This document shows positions 42,035 to 50,403 of a stretch of DNA of 64,000 nucleotides, piece after piece. This DNA is from Streptomyces lavendulae subsp. lavendulae. GTDB taxonomy: Bacteria > Actinomycetota > Actinomycetes > Streptomycetales > Streptomycetaceae. The notes beneath the pieces were generated by a model. The model saw only the letters and a program-made list of their open reading frames with translations, made no database searches and was not told the DNA's origin. Both the position numbers and the translations under genes were made by a program. Numbering within the stretch: the first letter of the stretch is position 1; each line of letters opens with the position of its first letter. The stretch is taken from positions 4,712,001 through 4,776,000 of the forward strand of contig NZ_CP024985.1 in the NCBI RefSeq assembly GCF_002803845.1, given 5' to 3'.

Positions 42035-43051
42035 GTGATCACGGCGGCCGGGCCCGTCGGTGAGTGGTTCTGGGAGCCTGCTCCCCTGGTGGCTCCCGCC
42101 GACGGTGGTGCCCTGCGGGCGCTGGAGCTCCTCTCGGACCTCGCGGGCGTCCTGGCGTCGTGCGGACTCGTCACCGGGGAAGGCGCCGGGTCGGTCGTGC
42201 TCGCCGACCGGCGGGTCATGGGCGAGCCGCTGTTCGCCCGCCGTGACCTCCCTCCGGGGGCGGGCCTCGTCGCCGCCGCCGAGCGGGCGGATGCCGTGGA
42301 ACTGCTTCCCGGGCGCCTGCTGAGGCTGAGCCTGGCGCTGGCGGGCGAGTGGCGGGAGGCGGCCGCGGTGCGCCGGGCGGAGCGGCTCTTCACCCTCCGG
42401 GTGGAGGTGTGGGGAGAAGGCGCGGTGCTGGTGGGCCTGTCCGCGTACGCCGACGCCTGGCTGGCCGTCGACCTCCGCGGGCGTCCGCAGCCGGAGGTGT
42501 GCGGGGAGAACGCCCCGCGCCTCGCCGCCGCGCTGGCGCGGATCTGCGGGGTGACGGGGGCGCCGGTCGATCCCGGCGACCCGACGCGGTACGCGGATCC
42601 CACCGCCGAGGGGTTTGCGGACCAGGGGGAGGCGGGCGCCGAACACGACGACGCGTGGGGCACGTTCGAGGTGCCGGCGCGGTGGCGGCGGCTGATGGCC
42701 CTGCTCCCCGGGGGCTCCGACGGCCGGGACTACGAGAGCACCACCGAACTGCCGGTCCGCTACGCCCGCGTACGGGTCGGGGAGCGGGTGCTCGGCTTCC
42801 TGTGGGCGTCGGCCGACGGGGCTGCGGGCTACGAACCCCGCAGCGCGGCCGGTGACGCGGCCTTCGGGGCCGGGGCGGTGTGGCTGGCGCGCCTGCGGTC
42901 CGCCCGCCTGCGGGCCCTCGGCGCGCCGGAGGCGCTAGACGGACTGCTGGGCGCGTCGGCGGACGGCGGTCCGGACGGCTCCGCCGTCGAGGACGTGACG
43001 CGGGAGGCGGCCTCGCTGGATGTCCTGGAGGAACTGTCGGGGCGTTCCTGA
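42035..43051 (+). CDS. T7SS-island protein of unknown function
   Basis: 338-aa soluble protein starting at GTG 42035, four bases after the immunity gene. No signal peptide or membrane helix. Notable segments: PVGEWFWEPAPLVAPADGGA at the start, an Ala/Arg-rich middle, and VLGFLWASADGAAGYEPRSA. I recognise no family. By position it could be a cytosolic chaperone (EspG-like in role) or an accessory immunity factor; neither can be shown from sequence. Confidence 0.6.
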   Translation: MITAAGPVGEWFWEPAPLVAPADGGALRALELLSDLAGVLASCGLVTGEGAGSVVLADRRVMGEPLFARRDLPPGAGLVAAAERADAVELLPGRLLRLSLALAGEWREAAAVRRAERLFTLRVEVWGEGAVLVGLSAYADAWLAVDLRGRPQPEVCGENAPRLAAALARICGVTGAPVDPGDPTRYADPTAEGFADQGEAGAEHDDAWGTFEVPARWRRLMALLPGGSDGRDYESTTELPVRYARVRVGERVLGFLWASADGAAGYEPRSAAGDAAFGAGAVWLARLRSARLRALGAPEALDGLLGASADGGPDGSAVEDVTREAASLDVLEELSGRS

Positions 43052-43147
43052 TCAACGGGACCCGGGGGAAGTGCAACCGCCGCCGCCGGTTTCGTCGTCG
43101 TGAGGGGGCGTACTAGCGTCAGGAACGACAGGGAGAGGGGGTTCCGG

Positions 43148-43390
43148 ATGGCGGCCGAGGATTACGACAGCCAGTTGCTGGAGTCCGTCGCGGTGCGGCG
43201 GCGCAGGATGCGGGACGCCGTGTTGTTCGGGGCGCAGCGCGGACGCAGGGTGGCCGACGAGCGGATCGGGAAGGCGGTCGCCGGACTGGTCATCGCGGCC
43301 GTGCTGTGCGCGGGATGCGTGGGGTGGTCGTTCATCTCGCACCGGCTCATCGGCAAGGTCGGCACCCCGGGACAGGTCAGTACTCGGTGA
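43148..43390 (+). CDS. Small single-pass membrane protein in the T7SS island
   Basis: 80 aa: a basic N-terminal half (VAVRRRRMRDAVLFGAQRGRR) and one membrane helix (VAGLVIAAVLCAGCVGWSF, about 44-63), with a short exterior tail. It immediately precedes eccD. The size and topology suit an accessory membrane subunit; in ESX loci EccB also has one helix but is far larger, so this is not EccB. Confidence 0.6.
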   Translation: MAAEDYDSQLLESVAVRRRRMRDAVLFGAQRGRRVADERIGKAVAGLVIAAVLCAGCVGWSFISHRLIGKVGTPGQVSTR

Positions 43391-43403
43391 TAGGTTCGGG
43401 CGC

Positions 43404-44753
43404 GTGGTGAGCATGGGGGCGGGAAGCGGTACGGCACTGAGCCGGGTCACCCTGGTGGGTGAGCGGCGGCGGATGGACCTCGTACTGCCCTCCCAGGAGC
43501 CAGTCGGGCGGCTTTTGCCCGACGTCATACGGATGTTGGACGACCGGGTCGCCGCGCAGCCGACGCTGCGCCACCTGGTGACCGCCGACGGGTCGGTGCT
43601 CGAACACGACGTCTGCCTCGCGGACGCCGGGATCGGCGACGGCGCCGTGCTGCGGCTCGTGCGGGTGCAGGACGTGCCGTCCGCGCCCGTCGTGCACGAC
43701 GTCACGGACGAGGCCGCCGAAGACCTGGACGTCCGGGCCTGGCGCTGGCGGCCGGGCGCGCGGCGGGTCACCGCCGGGGCCGGGCTGGTCGGCTGGGCGC
43801 TGCTCGCCGGATGGTTCGCCCGGCGGGAGTTCGCGCCGGGCGCGGTGGCCGGGGCGCTGCTCGCGGTGGCCGCGGTCGCGGCGGTCGTCGGGGCGCTCGC
43901 CGGGCGGCTGAAGCGGTCGGGGCTCGCGGCGGCGCTGCTGGCGACCGCCGGGGCCGTCGGCGTGCTCGGGGCGTGGACCCTGTGCGACGCGCAGCACTGG
44001 GGTCCGATGGGACGGCTCGCCGCCGTGGCGGGCGCGCTCGCGGTGGGGCTCGCGCTGCTGGGGTGGTTCACGCCGCTCGGCCGGGGCGGGTTCGTCGGGG
44101 CGGTCACCGTGGTGGGGCTGACCGGCGGCTGGGAGGCCGTCGCCGTCGCCCAGGGCGGCGCGGGGGCTCGTACGGGAGCCGTGCTGGCGGTGGTCTCGGT
44201 GATCCTGCTCGGGCTGCTGCCGCGTCTCGCCCTGGCGGCGGCCGGCCTGACCGGGCTCGACGACCGCCGGGCGCGGGGGGCTTCGGTCAGCCGGTACAAG
44301 GTCGCGACGGCCCTCGGCGCCACCCACCGGGGCATGGCGCTGGCCACCCTCGCGACCGCCGTCTCGGCGGGTGCGGCCGGGGTGCTCGCGCTGCGGGAAC
44401 CCGATGTCTGGACGGTGTCGCTGGCCGTGGCCGTCGCCGTCGTGCTGTGGCTGCGCGCGCGGGCGTTCCCGCTCGTCGCGGAGGTGGTCGCGCTGCTGCT
44501 GGCCGGGGCCGCCGTCACCGTGGCCGCGCTGCTGGTGTGGGCGGACCGGGCCGGTGCGGCCGGGCCGCTGGCGACGCTGCTGGTGCTGGCGCTGGCGGCG
44601 CTCGGGGCGCTGGCCGTGCAGCCGCCCGAGCACGTACGGGTCCGGCTGCGGCGATTCGGGGACACCGCCGAGTCGTTCGGCGTCATCGTGCTGTTCCCGC
44701 TGCTCATCGGGGTGTTCGGCGTGTACGGGCGGCTGCTCGGCACCTTCGCGTAA
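43404..44753 (+). CDS. eccD: Type VII secretion integral membrane protein EccD
   Basis: 449 aa. The N-terminal ~95 residues form the ubiquitin-like YukD domain (SRVTLVGERRRMDLVLPSQE, VGRLLPDVIRMLDD, LADAGIGDGAVLRLVR), followed by about eleven membrane helices up to the C-terminus, the EccD layout. EccD forms the transmembrane barrel that anchors the ESX complex. GTG 43404 begins 14 bases after the previous stop. Confidence 0.85.
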   Translation: MVSMGAGSGTALSRVTLVGERRRMDLVLPSQEPVGRLLPDVIRMLDDRVAAQPTLRHLVTADGSVLEHDVCLADAGIGDGAVLRLVRVQDVPSAPVVHDVTDEAAEDLDVRAWRWRPGARRVTAGAGLVGWALLAGWFARREFAPGAVAGALLAVAAVAAVVGALAGRLKRSGLAAALLATAGAVGVLGAWTLCDAQHWGPMGRLAAVAGALAVGLALLGWFTPLGRGGFVGAVTVVGLTGGWEAVAVAQGGAGARTGAVLAVVSVILLGLLPRLALAAAGLTGLDDRRARGASVSRYKVATALGATHRGMALATLATAVSAGAAGVLALREPDVWTVSLAVAVAVVLWLRARAFPLVAEVVALLLAGAAVTVAALLVWADRAGAAGPLATLLVLALAALGALAVQPPEHVRVRLRRFGDTAESFGVIVLFPLLIGVFGVYGRLLGTFA

Positions 44754-44769
44754 GGGTTGCTACTCAGAC

Positions 44770-46392
44770 ATGTCAGACATGAGCCAGAGCCGGCGTGACG
44801 ACTGGCAGGCCGAGGTCCTCGGCGAACTGACGGGCACGCCGAACCCTGCCGCCCGGACCGGAGAACCGGCCCCGGGCCAGGGCCCGATACCGCGCCATCC
44901 CGACGACGCCACCCCGGGCACCCCGGCGCAGGCGGACGGCTTCGGCCGGTTCCCCGGCGGCCGGGAGCAGGCCGACGGCCAGGGGCAGTTCCCCGACGGC
45001 CAAGGGCAGTTCCCCGCCGGCCAGGGGCAGGCCGGGGGCCCTGGCGGATTCCCCGGTGGCTCCGGCGCCCACGCGCACGGCGACGGGCAGGATCGGTTCC
45101 CCGGCGGCCCCGGCACCCCGGCGCAGGCGGACGGCTTCGGCCGGTTCCCCGGCACCCCGGTGCAGGCCGGCGGCCAGGACCAGTTCTTCAGCGGCTCCGG
45201 TTCCCCGGCGCAGCCCGGTGGGCAGGGGCAGTTCCCCGGTGGCTCCGCCGTCCCGGCGCAGGCCGGGGGGCGTGGTTCGTTCTCCGGTGGTCCCGGCGGG
45301 CAGCCGCAGGGCGGTGCCCAGGGCCGGTTCCCCGGCGCCCCCGGAGCCCCCGCGCAGGGGGCCGATGTTCCCGGTGCGCGGGCCCGGAGTGGCGTGCAGC
45401 CGCAGGGTGCCCCGTACGGTTACCCGGCGGCCGCCCCGGCAGGGGCTCCGCAGGGGATCCGGGCTCCCGAGACCGTGCCCGTCCCCGCCACCGAGGCCGC
45501 CGGCCGGCCCCGGCACGGGGATCCCGCCGGGCGGCGGGCGTTGCGCGCGCTGCGCGGTGCGCTCGGGTCCTCCGCCGCGCGGGCCGTCGCCACCGAGACG
45601 GGCCTGGCCGCCCAGGTGCAGCAGTCCGTCACCACCGGCCGCCAGATCGTGGTGACCAGCATCCGCGGCGGCTCCGGCAAGACCACCGTCACCGCCCTGC
45701 TCAGCCGCACCTACAACCACTACCGCCACGACCCGGTGCTCACCCTGGAGGCCGACGCGGCCCTCGGCACGCTCCCGGTCCGGCTCGGCGTCGAGTCCCT
45801 GCGCTGGACCTGTGGCGACCTCGCTCAGATCGTCCGCCCCTCCATGCAGCTCACCGACATCACCGGCTACCTCGTCCCGCTCGCCGACGGCGGCTGGCTG
45901 CTGCCCGGCAGCCAGGGCCGCATCGGCGCCCAGGTCGACGTCGCCACGTACCGGACCGTGATGGTCGCCCTGCGCCGCTACTTCGGCGTCACCGTCGTCG
46001 ACTGCGAGACCCTCCCCGGCGAGGTGGCCCGTACGGCCCTCGACACCGCGCACGCCCGCGTGCTCACCACCCCCGCCACCGCCGAGGGCCTCGTCTCCAC
46101 CCACGCCGTCCTCGACTGGCTGGCCTCCCTCCCCGTGCCCGTACTGCCCCGGACCGTCGTCGTGCTCACCTGCCAGTCCCCGCACCCGGCCATCGACCTC
46201 GGCAAGGCCGCCGAGAAACTGCGCGCCACCGGCGCCGGGGTCGTCGTCCTCCCGTACGACCGCCACCTCGCCTCCGGCGGCGCCGTCCGCACCGAACTCC
46301 TCGGCGCCGAGACCCGGCAGGCGGCCGTACGGCTCGCCGCGGACGTACTCCAGCGCGCCCTCGCGCTCCCGGCGGCCGGTGCGGCCCGGTGA
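44770..46392 (+). CDS. MinD/ParA-like ATPase with Gly/Gln/Pro repeat N-terminus (EspI-like)
   Basis: 540 aa. Residues ~20-220 are low-complexity with an irregular repeat rich in G, Q, F, P and A (such as FPGGSGSPAQPGGQGQ). From ~290 is a SIMIBI-class ATPase: SIRGGSGKTTVTALLSRTYN with the deviant Walker A, then LEADAALGTLPVRLG and a Walker B-like TVVDCETLPG. In mycobacterial ESX-1 the Pro-rich ParA-like EspI has the same organisation and regulates secretion in response to ATP levels. ATG 44770 is chosen (ATG 44779 possible). Its stop overlaps eccC. Confidence 0.8.
   Translation: MSDMSQSRRDDWQAEVLGELTGTPNPAARTGEPAPGQGPIPRHPDDATPGTPAQADGFGRFPGGREQADGQGQFPDGQGQFPAGQGQAGGPGGFPGGSGAHAHGDGQDRFPGGPGTPAQADGFGRFPGTPVQAGGQDQFFSGSGSPAQPGGQGQFPGGSAVPAQAGGRGSFSGGPGGQPQGGAQGRFPGAPGAPAQGADVPGARARSGVQPQGAPYGYPAAAPAGAPQGIRAPETVPVPATEAAGRPRHGDPAGRRALRALRGALGSSAARAVATETGLAAQVQQSVTTGRQIVVTSIRGGSGKTTVTALLSRTYNHYRHDPVLTLEADAALGTLPVRLGVESLRWTCGDLAQIVRPSMQLTDITGYLVPLADGGWLLPGSQGRIGAQVDVATYRTVMVALRRYFGVTVVDCETLPGEVARTALDTAHARVLTTPATAEGLVSTHAVLDWLASLPVPVLPRTVVVLTCQSPHPAIDLGKAAEKLRATGAGVVVLPYDRHLASGGAVRTELLGAETRQAAVRLAADVLQRALALPAAGAAR
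44917..44958 (+). repeat. 42-bp direct repeat, copy A
   Basis: Identical over 42 bases to 45112-45153, both in the same frame of the repeat region of the EspI-like ATPase gene (encoding GTPAQADGFGRFPG). The copies are 195 bases apart, a multiple of three, so recombination between them would keep the frame. Confidence 0.9.
45112..45153 (+). repeat. 42-bp direct repeat, copy B
   Basis: Exact match to 44917-44958; see copy A. Deletion between copies would remove 65 residues of the ATPase's disordered leader. Confidence 0.9.
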
Positions 46393-49300
46393 CCCAGCAG
46401 CTCGTCCACCGGCCCGCCCGGGGCACCATGCCCCCCGCCCCCGCCGAACCCCACAGCGTCGAGGCCCCGCCCAACCTCCCCGAAGGCAAGATCGGCAGCC
46501 CGGCCACCGCCCTGCTGCCGATGGCCGGCGTGATGGGCTCGGTCGTGATGATGACCGTCATCCGCAACAGCCAGTTCGCCGCCGTCGGCGCGATCGTCCT
46601 GGTCTTCGCGCTGATCGGCGCCATCGCCCTGTTCTGGTCCCAGCGCGGCAAGGCCCAGCGCACCCGCCGCTCCCAGCGCGAGCGCTACCTGGAGTACCTG
46701 GAGGAACAGCGCGAGGAGCTCGGCGCCCGCGAGAAGCGGCTCCGCGACGAGGCCCGCCGCCTCAACCCGCCGCCGGAGGCCCTCTACGACCTCGTGCGCG
46801 ACCCGGCCCGGCTGTGGGAACGCCGCCGCACCGACCCCGACTTCCTGTGCCCCCGCCTGGGCACCGGCGAGGTCGCCGTCCAGCCGCTGGCCCTCGCGTC
46901 GGGCGGCGGCGGCGTCCTCACCCCGCCCGACCGGTTCATGCTCAACGAGGCCGGCGCCCTCATGTCCCGCTTCGCCCGCGCCAGCGACTTCCCGCTGACC
47001 GTGCCCCTCGACCGGGCCGGGAACATCAGCGTCGTCGGCGACCGCGAAGGCGTCCTGCGCGTCGCCCGCGCCCTGCTCGTCCACACCGCGGTCCTGCACG
47101 CCCCCGACGACGTCGCGATCGCCCTCGGCGTCCCCGGCGACCGGCTCGACGCGGACTGGGAATGGGCCAAGTGGCTCCCGCACGTCCTGGACCCGCAGGA
47201 ACAGGACGGGCCGGTCGCCGCCCGGCGGATCGCCCCCAGCCTGCCGCAGCTCGCCGAGGTCCTCGCCCCCGAGCTGCGCCGCCGGGCCTCCTACGCGGCC
47301 GAGGTGCGCCGCGGCCTGTCCGACCGGCGCGCGCTGGCCCTCGCCGGCCGGCTCCTCGTCGTCAGCGACGAGTACGGGGACAACGCCGTCGAACTGCCCC
47401 GCCCCGACACGGCGGTGGGCCTGGCCGACATGAACACCACCGTGCTCCACCTGCTCGCCGAGCAGGTCCACGAGCCCGACGAGGTGACCATACGGATCAC
47501 CGTGGACGGCCCCCACGTCACCGTCCGGGACCTGCGTACCCCCCAGGCCCCCGCCGCCGAGGGCCTCTGCGACCAGCTCGGCCCCGCCACCGCCGAGGGC
47601 CTCGCCCGGATGCTCGCCCCGCTGCGGCTGTCCGCCGAGTCCGTCGCCGAGGGCACCCCCGTCTCCGGGCCCGTCGACTTCATGGGCCTGCTCGGCATCG
47701 ACGACCCCGCCGCCCTCGACGTGTCCCGCCTGTGGGCGCCGCGCGGCGAGCGGGACTTCCTGCGCGTCCCGATCGGCATCGACGACCGGCACGGCCCCGT
47801 CCTGCTGGACCTCAAGGAGTCCTCCCAGCTCGGCATGGGCCCGCACGGGCTGTGCGTCGGCGCGACCGGCTCCGGCAAGAGCGAGCTGCTGCGCACGCTC
47901 GTCCTGGCCCTGGTCGCCACGCACGCGCCGGAGGACCTCGCGATGGTCCTCGTCGACTACAAGGGCGGCGCCACCTTCGCCCCCTTCGAGAAGCTCCCGC
48001 ACGTCGCCGGCGTCATCACCAACCTGGAGAACCAGGCCGGACTCGTCGAGCGCGTCCACACCAGCCTCGCGGGCGAGGTCAAGCGCCGCCAGCAGGTCCT
48101 CAAGGACGCCGGCCACGTCGCCGACATCGGACACTACGCCGTCCTGCGCGCCGAGAACCCCGAACTGGAGCCGCTGCCGCACCTGTTCGTCGTCATCGAC
48201 GAGTTCGGCGAACTCCTCACCGCCAAGCCGGACTTCATCGACCTGTTCCTGTCCATCGGCCGCATCGGCCGCTCCATCGGCGTGCACCTGCTGCTGTCCA
48301 GCCAGCGCATCGAGGGCGGCAAGCTCAAGGGCCTGGACACCTACCTGTCCTACCGGCTCGGCCTGCGCACCTTCTCCGCCGACGAGTCGCGCACCGTCCT
48401 CGACACCACCGACGCCTTCATGCTGCCGCCGCTGCCCGGCTTCGGCTACCTCAAGGTGGACACCTCCACCTACACCCGCTTCAAGGCCGGTTACGTCTCC
48501 GGCCGCTACCGGGGCCCGGCCGGCGAGCGCGACCACGCCGGTGAAGGGCCCCTCGCCCTGCCCTACCCGGCCTTCAACACCCTGCGCGACAGCACCGGTT
48601 CCGCCGAACCCGCCGAGGAGAAGCCCACCGCCACCGCCCGCGAGACCGGCCCCAGCGTGCTCGGCGTCATCGTCGACCAGCTCGCCGACGCCGCCCCGCC
48701 CGTACGCCGCATCTGGCTTCCGCCGCTGCCCGACGCCGTCTCCCTCGACGCCGCCGCCGGACCGCTGTCCGTCACCGAGCGCGGACTGCGCCTCGGCGAC
48801 GCCGACCGGCCCCCGCTGCGGGTACCGCTCGGTGTCCTCGACGACCCGGCCCGCCAGTGGCGCGGCCCCTGGGAGCTGGACCTGAAGGTCGCCGGCGGGC
48901 ACACCGCCGTCACCGGCGGGCCCCAGTCCGGCAAGACCACCCTGCTGCGCACCATCGCCCTGTCCCTCGCGCTCACCCACACCCCGCAGGAGGTCGCCGT
49001 CTACGGCCTCGACCTCGCCGGGGGCGGCCTCGCCGCGCTCGCCGGACTCCCGCACGTCGGCGGGATCGCCGGCCGCGCCGACCGGGAACGGGCCGCCCGC
49101 ACCGTCGCCGAGGTGCGGGGCATGCTCGCCGCCCGCGAGGAACTCTTCCGCGAGCACTCCATCGACTCCGTCGACCAGCTGCGCCGCCTGCGCTCCCGCG
49201 GCGCGCTGCCCGAGCTGGCCTCCACCGACATCGTCCTGCTCGTCGACGGGTACGGGGCCCTGCGCGAGGAGTTCTCCGAACTCGACGACGCCGTCACCGA

Positions 49301-50399
49301 CCTGCTCAAGCGGGGCGGCGGCTACGGCATCCACGTCGTCGCGGGCATGCTGCGCTGGAACGACGTCCGCATCGCCAACCAGTCCCTCTTCGGCAGCCGC
49401 GTCGAACTGCGCCTGGGCGACGCCTCCGACTCGGCCATCGACCGCAAACTGTCCGAGACCATCTCCCCGGACACCCCGGGCCGCGTCCTGACCGACGGCA
49501 AGCTGTTCGCGCAGACCGCCCTGCCGCGCATCGACTCCCGGTCCGGGACCACCGACCTGGCCGCCGCCCTGGAGGAGGCCGCCGCCACCGTCCGCGCCAC
49601 CTGGCACGGCGACATCGCCTCCCCCGTACGGGTCCTGCCCTCCCGGCTGCCGGCCGACCGGCTCCCCTCGGCCGACGAGGAGCCGTACCGGATCCCCATC
49701 GGCGTGGACCAGGACGTCCTCGCGCCCGTCCTGCTCGACCTCTTCGAGCAGGACCAGCACCTGCTGATCCTCGGCGACAACGAATGCGGCAAGACCAACC
49801 TCCTCTCCCTCGTCGCCCGCCAGCTCATCGCGCGCTACGGGGAGCAGGAGCTGGTCTTCGCCGTCTACGACCCCCGGCGCGGGCTGCGCGGAGTCGTCCC
49901 CGAGCCCTACCGCGGCGGGTACGCCCACAACGCGAAGATCGCGGGCGCGCTGTCGGCCGGCATCGCCAAGGAACTCGACAAGCGGCTCCCGGAGGACGGC
50001 CTCGACCCCGACGCCGACCCGGGCGAGGGCCCCGGCTTCTCCGGCCCGCGCATCGTGGTCCTCGTCGACGACTACGACATCCTCACCACCGCCGGACAGC
50101 AGCCGCTCCAGGCCTTCGTGCCCTACCTGCCGTCCGCCCAGGACATCGGACTGCACTTCGTGATCGCCCGGCGCGTCGCCGGCTCCTCCCGCGCCCTGTA
50201 CGAACCGCTGCTCACCACCCTGCGGGAGTCCGGCACGACGGCGCTCGTCATGAACGGCGAACGCTCCGAGGGCCAGCTCTTCCCGCAGCTCTACGCGAGC
50301 GCGCAGCCGCCGGGCCGCGGCACGCTCGTCCGGCGCGGCCGGCCGCACCAGACCGTGCAGACCGCGCTGGCCGCCCCCCTCACCCAGGAAGCACCCTGA
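46389..50399 (+). CDS. eccC: Type VII secretion FtsK/SpoIIIE ATPase EccC (three ATPase domains)
   Basis: 1336 aa motor of the ESX system, a single chain fusing EccCa and EccCb. Two membrane helices near residues 38-80 are followed by three ATPase modules. D1 has Walker A GATGSGKS (~491-498) and Walker B LFVVIDEFGEL. D2 has GPQSGKTT (~844-851) and IVLLVDGYGAL, with no catalytic Glu. D3 has GDNECGKT (~1129-1136) and IVVLVDDYDIL. Substrate signals of WXG100-type cargo usually bind the last module. GTG 46389 overlaps the previous stop (GTGA), so it is coupled to the EspI-like ATPase. Confidence 0.92.
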   Translation: MTQQLVHRPARGTMPPAPAEPHSVEAPPNLPEGKIGSPATALLPMAGVMGSVVMMTVIRNSQFAAVGAIVLVFALIGAIALFWSQRGKAQRTRRSQRERYLEYLEEQREELGAREKRLRDEARRLNPPPEALYDLVRDPARLWERRRTDPDFLCPRLGTGEVAVQPLALASGGGGVLTPPDRFMLNEAGALMSRFARASDFPLTVPLDRAGNISVVGDREGVLRVARALLVHTAVLHAPDDVAIALGVPGDRLDADWEWAKWLPHVLDPQEQDGPVAARRIAPSLPQLAEVLAPELRRRASYAAEVRRGLSDRRALALAGRLLVVSDEYGDNAVELPRPDTAVGLADMNTTVLHLLAEQVHEPDEVTIRITVDGPHVTVRDLRTPQAPAAEGLCDQLGPATAEGLARMLAPLRLSAESVAEGTPVSGPVDFMGLLGIDDPAALDVSRLWAPRGERDFLRVPIGIDDRHGPVLLDLKESSQLGMGPHGLCVGATGSGKSELLRTLVLALVATHAPEDLAMVLVDYKGGATFAPFEKLPHVAGVITNLENQAGLVERVHTSLAGEVKRRQQVLKDAGHVADIGHYAVLRAENPELEPLPHLFVVIDEFGELLTAKPDFIDLFLSIGRIGRSIGVHLLLSSQRIEGGKLKGLDTYLSYRLGLRTFSADESRTVLDTTDAFMLPPLPGFGYLKVDTSTYTRFKAGYVSGRYRGPAGERDHAGEGPLALPYPAFNTLRDSTGSAEPAEEKPTATARETGPSVLGVIVDQLADAAPPVRRIWLPPLPDAVSLDAAAGPLSVTERGLRLGDADRPPLRVPLGVLDDPARQWRGPWELDLKVAGGHTAVTGGPQSGKTTLLRTIALSLALTHTPQEVAVYGLDLAGGGLAALAGLPHVGGIAGRADRERAARTVAEVRGMLAAREELFREHSIDSVDQLRRLRSRGALPELASTDIVLLVDGYGALREEFSELDDAVTDLLKRGGGYGIHVVAGMLRWNDVRIANQSLFGSRVELRLGDASDSAIDRKLSETISPDTPGRVLTDGKLFAQTALPRIDSRSGTTDLAAALEEAAATVRATWHGDIASPVRVLPSRLPADRLPSADEEPYRIPIGVDQDVLAPVLLDLFEQDQHLLILGDNECGKTNLLSLVARQLIARYGEQELVFAVYDPRRGLRGVVPEPYRGGYAHNAKIAGALSAGIAKELDKRLPEDGLDPDADPGEGPGFSGPRIVVLVDDYDILTTAGQQPLQAFVPYLPSAQDIGLHFVIARRVAGSSRALYEPLLTTLRESGTTALVMNGERSEGQLFPQLYASAQPPGRGTLVRRGRPHQTVQTALAAPLTQEAP

Positions 50400-50403
50400 C
50401 ACC

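Noticed and set aside
43148..43390. EccB candidate
   Set aside because: Has one membrane helix next to eccD but is only 80 aa; EccB is about 480-500 aa with a large periplasmic domain.
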